A stretch of 64,000 nt of DNA from Alicyclobacillus acidiphilus NBRC 100859. Its GTDB lineage: Bacteria; Bacillota; Bacilli; Alicyclobacillales; Alicyclobacillaceae. Every line of letters begins with the position of its first letter. Position 1 is the first letter of the stretch. Shown piece by piece: positions 38,812 to 45,888 of this stretch. The DNA is taken from positions 1 to 64,000 of the forward strand of contig NZ_BCQI01000008.1 in the NCBI RefSeq assembly GCF_001544355.1. Reading direction: 5' to 3'. The notes below the pieces were generated by a model. That model was not told the DNA's origin, searched no databases, and was given only the letters and a program-made list of their open reading frames with translations. Position numbers and translations under genes: made by a program.

Positions 38812-39552
38812 TCAGTCGTCTTCATCGTCTTCCGGGAAAAGTACGTTCGTGTAGACCGTTTGCACGTCGTCGTACTCTTCCAAGGCTTCGACGAGATCGT
38901 ACACCTCGTCCATCGCCTCTTCGGAGAGTTCCAGCTTCGTTGCCGCTTCGTACGTCAACTCCGCCTCCTCGTACGCGATCCCGGCATCTTCGATGGCTTG
39001 GCGAACCGCGACAAATTGATCCGGCTGCGTGACAATCAGATAATCGTCCGAGCGCTCCACCACGTCTTCCGCGCCAGCGTCGATGGCCGCCATCATGAGC
39101 TCTTCGCCGTCGATCCCGTCCTTGGTCACCGTGATTTGGCCCTGCCTCTGAAACATCCAGGCGACCGATCCCGACTCCCCTAAGCTGCCCCCGCGCTTCC
39201 GAAAGATGTGACGTACATCCGCAGCGGTGCGGTTGCGGTTGTCTGTGACGATTTCAATCAAAAGCGCGACCCCGTGCGGACCAAATCCTTCATATAATAA
39301 TTCCTCATACGTAACGCCTTCGAGCGTCCCCGTCGCCTTGGCAATGGTGCGCGCGATATTTTCAGCCGGCAGGTTATTCGCCCTGGCGCGTTCAATCGCC
39401 GTCTTCAGACGAAAGTTTGTGTCTGGATTACCGCCGCCTTCTCGCGCAGCCTGATAGATATCCTTGGATAATTTCGTGAACAACTGTCCGCGTACAGCGT
39501 CTTGTTTACCTTTACGTCGCTGGATGTTGTGCCATTTGGAATGTCCAGACAT
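38812..39552 (-). CDS. yebC: YebC/PmpR-family protein (translation/regulation)
   Basis: Protein of 246 aa of the YebC/TACO1 family: MSGHSKWHNIQRRKGKQDAVRGQLFTKLSKDIYQAAREGG, LPAENIARTIAKATG, then GPHGVALLIEIVTDNRNRT and an acidic C-terminal end. Family members act as transcription factors or as ribosome factors at proline-rich stalls. The start at 39552 gives the canonical N-terminus; 80 upstream codons open in the same frame are not supported. Confidence 0.94.
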   Translation of the reverse strand: MSGHSKWHNIQRRKGKQDAVRGQLFTKLSKDIYQAAREGGGNPDTNFRLKTAIERARANNLPAENIARTIAKATGTLEGVTYEELLYEGFGPHGVALLIEIVTDNRNRTAADVRHIFRKRGGSLGESGSVAWMFQRQGQITVTKDGIDGEELMMAAIDAGAEDVVERSDDYLIVTQPDQFVAVRQAIEDAGIAYEEAELTYEAATKLELSEEAMDEVYDLVEALEEYDDVQTVYTNVLFPEDDEDD

Positions 39553-39608
39553 GCGTTTCAACCCTTTGCAACATCGTGATATGCTCGCCCGCCTCGGACG
39601 AGTCTCGG

Positions 39609-40460
39609 TTACAGTCCCCAGTCGCGCAGATATCGGAAGTCGATCCCGATGGTCCGACTGGACAGTTTCGCGATGATTGGCAGCCTGCGCTTGTACTGAT
39701 TGCGTTGGACCCTCCTGACAATGTGATCGACCAACTTTGCATCCGCGCCGCGTTCGACGATCTCGGCGGGAGACAAACGCAAATCGACCCATTGATAGAG
39801 GATCTCGTCGGCGTCGTCGTACGTGAACCCGAGTTCATTCTCGTCCGTCTGATCTTCCCAGAGATCCGCGCTTGGCGCCTTCTCGAGAATACTCTTTGGC
39901 ACACCGACGTATGCCGACAATTGGCGGACCTGGCACTTGTACAGGTCTCCGATAGGATTGAGCGCGCTCGCCATGTCCCCGAACTGCGTGCCGTAGCCGA
40001 GCAGCAGCTCGGTTTTGTTGCTCGTCCCCACCACCAACGCGCCCTGTGCGGCAGATAAATCATACAGTGTGCACATCCGCTCGCGAGCCATTCGATTGCC
40101 TCGCCGCAGCGGGCTTGCCGGCTCGCCCAGCTTGTCGTCCATCTGAGCGAAATACGCGTCGACCGATCCGCTGATGTCGACGACCGTGTGCGGAATCCCC
40201 AAGTCCTTCACCACTTCCATGGCGTCGGCGAGACTTGCGGGACTGCTGGTTCGATACGGCATCAACACCGCGTGCACGTGGTTGGGTCCGAGCGCCCGTG
40301 CCGCCAGATACGCGGACAGGGCAGAATCAATACCGCCGGACAGTCCGAACAACACCTTGTGGAATCCGGATTTCTGGACCTCTTCCCGCAGAAAACCTTC
40401 GAGAATGGATGTGGTCAACGGTTCATTGACCTGCAGCGCAGCAGCTACCGACTCACGCAT
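39609..40460 (-). CDS. nadE: NAD synthetase (ATP-pyrophosphatase domain)
   Basis: NadE of 283 aa that amidates NaAD to NAD. P-loop SGGIDSAL at residues 41-48, [15 protein letters not shown] and [31 protein letters not shown] are typical. The C-terminal [26 protein letters not shown] resembles the tail of glutamine-dependent NAD synthetases. It overlaps the preceding nitrilase-family gene by 8 bp, suggesting that gene supplies ammonia (split enzyme). ATG behind GGAGGGGG. Confidence 0.94.
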   Translation of the reverse strand: MRESVAAALQVNEPLTTSILEGFLREEVQKSGFHKVLFGLSGGIDSALSAYLAARALGPNHVHAVLMPYRTSSPASLADAMEVVKDLGIPHTVVDISGSVDAYFAQMDDKLGEPASPLRRGNRMARERMCTLYDLSAAQGALVVGTSNKTELLLGYGTQFGDMASALNPIGDLYKCQVRQLSAYVGVPKSILEKAPSADLWEDQTDENELGFTYDDADEILYQWVDLRLSPAEIVERGADAKLVDHIVRRVQRNQYKRRLPIIAKLSSRTIGIDFRYLRDWGL

Positions 40461-41319
40461 GTGTCGACCCCCTCCGCAGTATCCCGTCAAGTTGCCGCTT
40501 CACGATATCCATGCGCTCATCCCGGACAAGAGGCGTCGTATAGCGAGCCCGTCGCGTCGCCCGGACGTCGATCTCGGCGAACACCAAGGTCTCTTCATTC
40601 GACTTCGCCTGCGCGATCCACGATCCGTCCGGCCCCACCACTCCGCTTCCGCCGTAGAAGTGCACGCCGTCTTCGTAACCGACGCGGTTGACAAACACCA
40701 CGTGCAGCCCCAGGAGCTGCGCGTACGTCTGCAGCAACTGACGCCAAAACGCGTGCGAACCTAGATCCTCCGCCGCCATGGCGTTGCGCCATGGACTCGA
40801 CGCAGGCACGAAGACCACAGTCGCTCCGTTCATCGCCAGCAGGTAGGGCGACGACAGGTGCCACGCGTCTTCGCAGATCATGACACCCGTTTTCCCAAGC
40901 GCCGTTCGAAACGTCTCGAACGAGTCGCCCGCTGCGAAATAGCGGCGCTCGTCAAACATGCCATACGTCGGCAGATACGCCTTGCGATGGATGTGCAGAA
41001 TCGATCCGCCGGAAGCGTACACCGCGCTCACGTAGAATCGGTAATCCTCCGCTTCCTCGACGAAGGAAAACAGGATATCGATCTCGCGACTCGCGTCGAC
41101 CAGCAGTTGAATCTCCGGGTGATGGACGGGCCGCGCGACTTCCAGCGTCAGGTCCTGCGTCTGATAACCGGTAAGTCCGAGTTCAGGAAAGACCAGTATC
41201 TTTGCGCGAGCCTCCACAGCCTCGCGAACGTACGAAAGGTGCTTGTCCAAATTTGCGCCCACATCGCCGAGTACGGGCGAAAACTGGGCCATGGCAACCT
41301 TGTGGACATGAGTCGACAA
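40453..41319 (-). CDS. Nitrilase-superfamily amidohydrolase, probable glutaminase partner of NadE
   Basis: Carbon-nitrogen hydrolase of 288 aa with the Glu-Lys-Cys triad: E46 in [12 protein letters not shown]113 in [14 protein letters not shown] and C149 in VMICEDAW. The CEDAW form and the [14 protein letters not shown] segment are those of the glutaminase domain of glutamine-hydrolysing NAD synthetases. The TTG at 41319 lies six to seven bases after GGAGGAA; an upstream ATG lacks a site. Immediately upstream of, and overlapping, nadE, so I infer a two-subunit glutamine-dependent NAD synthase. Confidence 0.85.
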   Translation of the reverse strand: MSTHVHKVAMAQFSPVLGDVGANLDKHLSYVREAVEARAKILVFPELGLTGYQTQDLTLEVARPVHHPEIQLLVDASREIDILFSFVEEAEDYRFYVSAVYASGGSILHIHRKAYLPTYGMFDERRYFAAGDSFETFRTALGKTGVMICEDAWHLSSPYLLAMNGATVVFVPASSPWRNAMAAEDLGSHAFWRQLLQTYAQLLGLHVVFVNRVGYEDGVHFYGGSGVVGPDGSWIAQAKSNEETLVFAEIDVRATRRARYTTPLVRDERMDIVKRQLDGILRRGSTHA

Positions 41320-41412
41320 AACAATTCCTCCATTGACCGTACAATACTCCAAATCAGTATACATTTCAGGCGGATGAAAACAAAGGGCTCGACCTTGCCT
41401 CGAGCCCCCTTG

Positions 41413-42381
41413 TCACATCGCGAGCGTTTGGTGATATCGCCTTCTCCGCCGCTCACACATGAGCGCGTAGAGCAGCTTCGCTTCTCCCGCCTTCTGACAA
41501 CCACCGCGGACCCATTCGAGGATGGTCCGGACCAAGATGTCCGGCCACTCGGCGAGCCGGAACAGGAGCACCCTCTGATCCGCGGACAGATTCGCGCATG
41601 CCACATAGGTGTCCAACATGTCGCAATACGCGTCTTCCGACAGGTTCGCGAGGAACATCGCGTGGCTCATGAACTGGATGGGATCCGACAGGATGTCGTC
41701 GTATCCGGCGTGATCGAAATCGATCCAGCCGATCCTCCCCCGCTCGTCGACCAACAGATTGTGCGGAGCGAGATCTCGGTGGCAGAACGAGGATCGCGCC
41801 AACCATGCCGCTTCCGACTTTGGCAGCGAGGACTGGTAGTCATCCAGGACCTCCTGCATCCAGCGGACGAGATGGGATCGCCAGGGACGAAGCAGCGGCT
41901 GCGCCTCTTCCGCAAGCGGCCACACCCGCAGCACAGCACGCTCTTTCGCCCGCAATTTCTGCAACAGCGTGCCACGCCGCAACTGGGTCCAGCCGGGATG
42001 GCCGCAATGCTGGGCGGCCACATGCACGACGGCGAGCGATCTCATTGCGGCCAAGCGCTCGACAGCGTGATCGACCTGCACGTGCCGCCCTGCGATCCAC
42101 GGCTGCAAATAGCCGCGATCGCCATTCGGCAGCTTCACCAACATGGTTCCCCCGCGGGCGGGCAGCGGCAGCGCGCACCGAACGTCGGTCGTTTCATACA
42201 CGCGCTTCATGTTGCGCAGGGCGAGCAACCGAGCCTCACTGTCGGCGGGGAGACTCGGTTTCCAGATGTAACGACCCTGATCCGCGATGATACCGATGAC
42301 CGAACGTTTGCGCACGATCGCCCTGACGCGAATGTCGTACGACTGCCCAATGGCCTCGACGAAGGTTGCGTCAGCCAGCAT
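41413..42381 (-). CDS. CotS/YsxE-like spore-coat-associated kinase-fold protein
   Basis: Protein of 322 aa with a phosphotransferase fold: FCHRDLAPHNLLVDE (HxDxxxxN motif) and GWIDFDHAGYDDILSDPIQF (metal-binding D), as in aminoglycoside kinases and the CotS/YutH/YsxE spore-coat group. It starts 5 bp after the SafA-like gene, which supports a coat role. The ATG at 42381 has GTGAGGA about ten bases upstream. Whether it has kinase activity is unknown. Confidence 0.82.
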   Translation of the reverse strand: MLADATFVEAIGQSYDIRVRAIVRKRSVIGIIADQGRYIWKPSLPADSEARLLALRNMKRVYETTDVRCALPLPARGGTMLVKLPNGDRGYLQPWIAGRHVQVDHAVERLAAMRSLAVVHVAAQHCGHPGWTQLRRGTLLQKLRAKERAVLRVWPLAEEAQPLLRPWRSHLVRWMQEVLDDYQSSLPKSEAAWLARSSFCHRDLAPHNLLVDERGRIGWIDFDHAGYDDILSDPIQFMSHAMFLANLSEDAYCDMLDTYVACANLSADQRVLLFRLAEWPDILVRTILEWVRGGCQKAGEAKLLYALMCERRRRRYHQTLAM

Positions 42382-42386
42382 CCGCG

Positions 42387-43160
42387 TTAGTCCTCACTCA
42401 AGTCGATGGTAAATGGCGCCGACCATCCTTCATCGTCCTGCTGCGGAATCGCTGCCGTGCCGCTCTCCGCGGCGTTCGGGGTGGAACGCGTGTCGCGTGC
42501 CGATCCATCCTGTTCCTCGAAGCGCAAATAAGGATCGTTGTCGTCAGCCTCAGCAAACCACGTCCCGCCCTGCAAGCGATAGGGGTTGTGCGTATGCGGC
42601 CCATACCCATTTTCGACGATAGCACCTGGCGCTTGCGGAATCGTTGGTTGTCCGTAACCTTGTGTCATATCGGCGCCCGGAGCCGCGCCATAACTGGGCG
42701 CGCCCGCGTAGCCTGGTGCCGCTCCTTGCGGCATGCCCGAAGCGGCCGTAGCAGGCACGTACACAATCGAATTTGGAGCGAGCGGATTGGATTGGTGTGG
42801 ATTGACATGTTGCAACTGTTGGAGACTGACGCCGTACTTCTCCGCGATGGAGTCCCACGTCTCGCCTGGCTGAACCTGATGCGGCCACACGAAACCGAAG
42901 TAAGGTGTCGACGGATTGTAGAAAGCCGCTCCAGCGGCCGCAGTTTTGGCAGCGCTGGTCGATTTTTTCTTGGGATGCGATTTCGAGATCGGCCCCTTCG
43001 CAGGCTTCCCCAGTTCGGGTATGACGATGGTCGTGCCCGGAAGCACGTCGTTCGCGTTCGTGATGTTCGGATTGGCAGCCAACAACAACGGCAGTCGGAC
43101 CCCGGTTTTTCGGCTGATTTGATAGAGCGACTCACCAGGTTTCACCACATATTTCTTCAA
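42387..43160 (-). CDS. SafA-like double LysM spore-coat assembly protein
   Basis: Protein of 257 aa with two LysM domains (residues 2-47, YVVKPGESLYQISRKTG to TIVIPEL; about 93-140, HQVQPGETWDSIAEKYG to SIVYVPA) joined by a basic linker (KSHPKKKSTS), then a Gly/Ala/Pro/Tyr-rich tail and a less repetitive end. Domain form and place near yebC match Bacillus safA, though SafA has a single N-terminal LysM. TTG start behind TAGGAGGG. It would bind cortex peptidoglycan and nucleate coat assembly. Confidence 0.8.
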   Translation of the reverse strand: MKKYVVKPGESLYQISRKTGVRLPLLLAANPNITNANDVLPGTTIVIPELGKPAKGPISKSHPKKKSTSAAKTAAAGAAFYNPSTPYFGFVWPHQVQPGETWDSIAEKYGVSLQQLQHVNPHQSNPLAPNSIVYVPATAASGMPQGAAPGYAGAPSYGAAPGADMTQGYGQPTIPQAPGAIVENGYGPHTHNPYRLQGGTWFAEADDNDPYLRFEEQDGSARDTRSTPNAAESGTAAIPQQDDEGWSAPFTIDLSED

Positions 43161-43290
43161 AACGGAACCCTCCTAGGCTAAGGCACTCAAACTACTGCGA
43201 CAGTATATGCGCCCGCCTAAGAAGTGGCACAGACCGAGACGGCCAATGAAGCGGCCCTCGGCACCTGATTCGCCGGAACGTATGAACGGT

Positions 43291-44031
43291 TCAATGGGAG
43301 CTCTGCGACGAGGAACTCTGTGGCGGCACCGTGACGTTTGGCTGCCCGTTCGATCCGTAAAACGCGTTTGGAACAGGCCCGCTCATGACAAGGTAGACGA
43401 TGGGTGCGCGGGTCTGCACGGTGGTTGGGACGTTGATCAAGGGCGTCATGACCATGACGTTGGCGGTTAAATTCAAATAGATCACGTGAACGACTTGATT
43501 GACGCCTTCGGACTTGATATCTGTCTCCAGAGTCGAATGCACGGAGCCGAGCAGGGAAAATCGAACGGGAACAGTCATGGCGTAGCCGGACAAGAGGGAT
43601 CCGGTGAACATTTGAAAGATGGGTAGGCGAAGACGCTGCGTCGACAGTTCGCGCAATCGGTTTTGCGCGTCGCTCGTGGCGATGCCCTGCAACGCGGTCA
43701 GTTTCACCATATCGAGAGTCGTGACGCTGAGCGTGTCACGCGGGGAAGGGTGGCTAAGGTCTGTGTCGACGAGCGACCGCGCGTCGGGATAGTGCGAGAT
43801 CGCGTCCGTCAACGCCTCCGCCAAGGCCTCCGATCCAATGCGTTTGGCGAGTGTCGACGACGTGGCAATCACCATGGGGCGCAGCCGATAGTCGATGTAG
43901 AAGAGAATGCCGGTGACGACACCCAAAAACATCAGCACGACCGCGATCCAATTGCGTCGGCGCCGCCTCGGGCCGGCACTGCGGGCGGATCGGATCGATC
44001 TCGTTGGTCTGGACACAAATCGGCGTGCCAT
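43291..44031 (-). CDS. yunB: Sporulation protein YunB
   Basis: Protein of 246 aa with an N-terminal basic stretch, one membrane helix (residues 28-46) and an external part: DYRLRPMVIATSSTLAKRIGSEALAEALTDAI, LSVTTLDMVKLTALQGIATSDAQNRL and LPIFQMFTGSLLSGYAMTVPVRF, matching YunB, a sporulation gene of unknown function. The end is Ser/Gln-rich. ATG behind GGGGGGAG. Confidence 0.85.
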   Translation of the reverse strand: MARRFVSRPTRSIRSARSAGPRRRRRNWIAVVLMFLGVVTGILFYIDYRLRPMVIATSSTLAKRIGSEALAEALTDAISHYPDARSLVDTDLSHPSPRDTLSVTTLDMVKLTALQGIATSDAQNRLRELSTQRLRLPIFQMFTGSLLSGYAMTVPVRFSLLGSVHSTLETDIKSEGVNQVVHVIYLNLTANVMVMTPLINVPTTVQTRAPIVYLVMSGPVPNAFYGSNGQPNVTVPPQSSSSQSSH

Positions 44032-44112
44032 GATAGCTCCCCCCTGTTCACACTGTACGCACAGAGGGGCGCCGTCATGTCCAATCGGCAGGACAACCTG
44101 GTCCGCCAGCCG

Positions 44113-45351
44113 CTATTGCAGCCGCAGACGTTTGAACTGACGCTTGCCGCGTTGCAGCACATCGCCGTCGGCCGGCGTGAAATTCAAATCGACATCCTTC
44201 ACTTTCTCCCCGTTGATCCTCACTGCGCCTTCCCCAATCGAACGGCGCGCTTCGCTGTTGCTCGCGGCCAGTCCGCAGTCGACAAGCAGCTTGACGATCC
44301 AAACCGGTTCGGCAGGCACCTGGACTTCCTCGATATCTTCAGGGATGGCTCCAGATTGAAACACTTGGTGCCAATGCGCGACCGCGTCTTTGACGGCCTG
44401 CGGTCCGAGAAAGCGATTGACAAGTTCTTCAGCCAAGGCCATCTTGACGTCCCGGGGATTGGTTTGACCGCTGGCAACGGCCGACCGCATCGCCTCGATC
44501 TCGTCGGTGCGCCGGAACGACAACAGCTCGTAGTATTTGAACATGAGATCGTCCGGGATCGACATCATTTTGCCGAACATATCGTTGGGCGACTCGTCGA
44601 CGCCGATGTAGTTGCCAAGGCTCTTGGACATCTTGTGAACCCCATCGAGTCCTTCCAACAGCGGCATCATGATGGCAATTTGCATGGGCATTCCGAATTC
44701 CTTCTGCAGCGTCCTGCCCATGAGCAGGTTGAACTTCTGATCCGTACCGCCGAGCTCGATATCCGTGTGAAGGTGGACAGAGTCGTACGCTTGCATTAAA
44801 GGATAGAAAAACTCGTGAATGTGGATGGGTCGGTTTTCCCGGAACCGCTTCGTAAAATCCTCGCGCTCCAACATGCGGGCCACGGTCAAGGTCGACGCCA
44901 GTCGGATCACATCGGCAAAGTTGAGCGGGCCGAGCCAGTCGGCATTGTACACGATATCGGTCTTGTTTGGATCCAAGATCTTGTACACCTGTGTCACATA
45001 GGTTTGGGCGTTGCGCTGCACCTCATCTTCACTGAGTTGCTTGCGTGTCTCTGACTTGTCCGTCGGATCGCCGATTCGACCGGTGAAATTTCCGATCACG
45101 AGGTGCGCCCGATGGCCCAAGTCCTGAAGCTGCCGAACTTTGTGCAAGACCACGGTGTGACCCAGGTGAATGTCTGCGGCAGTCGGATCCATCCCGAGCT
45201 TCACGCGAAGCGGCGTGCCTGTCGCGACGGAATGACGGAGCTTCTCCACCAACTCCGACTCCGGCACAATTTCTGCGACGCCTCGGCGAATGACGTCCAG
45301 TTGGCGAGCGACTTCGGCTTCCTGTTCAGGTGTCAACTGCAATTCTTCCAT
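44113..45351 (-). CDS. tyrS: Tyrosyl-tRNA synthetase, TyrZ-like
   Basis: Class I synthetase of 412 aa charging tRNA-Tyr. Motifs HLGH (62-65) and KMSKS (near 240) with the VKLGMDPTAADIHLGHTVVLHKVRQLQDLGH start mark the TyrZ (KMSKS) rather than the KFGKT subgroup. The C-terminal S4 domain is present (about 345-410). The ATG at 45351 has GGAGAGGATG upstream. Controlled by the T-box leader at 45477-45730. Confidence 0.95.
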   Translation of the reverse strand: MEELQLTPEQEAEVARQLDVIRRGVAEIVPESELVEKLRHSVATGTPLRVKLGMDPTAADIHLGHTVVLHKVRQLQDLGHRAHLVIGNFTGRIGDPTDKSETRKQLSEDEVQRNAQTYVTQVYKILDPNKTDIVYNADWLGPLNFADVIRLASTLTVARMLEREDFTKRFRENRPIHIHEFFYPLMQAYDSVHLHTDIELGGTDQKFNLLMGRTLQKEFGMPMQIAIMMPLLEGLDGVHKMSKSLGNYIGVDESPNDMFGKMMSIPDDLMFKYYELLSFRRTDEIEAMRSAVASGQTNPRDVKMALAEELVNRFLGPQAVKDAVAHWHQVFQSGAIPEDIEEVQVPAEPVWIVKLLVDCGLAASNSEARRSIGEGAVRINGEKVKDVDLNFTPADGDVLQRGKRQFKRLRLQ

Positions 45352-45476
45352 GCCAATCATCCTCTCCACATCTCTGTTTCATTTTTTCATCAGAAGTCAC
45401 ATCAGAAGCCATTCGAAGCATCTTGTGGCCGAGGTGCCGGCGATCCCACTGGAATCGTTACACACGTCCAAGACGC

Positions 45477-45508
45477 AAAAAAATCCCGTCCAAACTCCGG
45501 GACGAGAT
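45477..45508 (-). terminator. T-box terminator of tyrS
   Basis: On the minus strand ATCTCGTCC pairs with GGACGGGAT (one T-G wobble) over the 8-base loop CGGAGTTT, followed by seven T. Its 5' arm follows directly after the T-box sequence, so the two folds exclude each other. Confidence 0.9.
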
Positions 45509-45730
45509 GCCACTCGCGGTACCACCCTGATTGCCTGTCAAACCGCGCAATGGTTCCACCTTCGCGATTTGAGCGACCACTTCGCTAGTGTAACGGACTA
45601 GACCGATTCGCCTCGCAGGCGAACGCTCTCCACGGGTGTAATTTCAGAGACAGGACGGACCGGCTCGCACCAACCGCCGGCTCTCTTCACTCGTTTCCCG
45701 TTCCTACGAAAACCGCTTCAACGAGCATCG
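45477..45730 (-). ncRNA. T-box leader of tyrS (tyrosine)
   Basis: On the minus strand the AGGGTGGTACCGCG T-box is at 45528-45515. Stem I shows GAGAGCCGGCGG and the GGTGCGAGCC loop; downstream the segment GAAATTACACC holds a TAC (45640-45638), a tyrosine specifier that agrees with the gene. Uncharged tRNA-Tyr would stabilise the antiterminator and allow tyrS transcription. Leader 5' end is approximate. Confidence 0.92.
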
Positions 45731-45855
45731 ATGGATGCAATTTGTCTCAATATAACTTCAGGACATTGGGCGTGTCAATGTAACAAACAGCGCTTGGCTT
45801 CCGTCCTTTTTGTGGACGGTGTTCAGAAAGCGTTCACGTTGGGAAATCAGGTGTA

Positions 45856-45864
45856 TGCTATAAT
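45856..45864 (+). promoter_or_regulatory. Extended -10 promoter of the PBP gene
   Basis: TGCTATAAT (TGn plus perfect TATAAT) 25 bp upstream of the start codon. The -35 region is poor (no TTGACA at 17 bases), fitting an extended -10 promoter. Divergent from the tyrS leader. Confidence 0.6.
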
Positions 45865-45888
45865 TTTCGAGACGGAAGGAGGGGCAGC

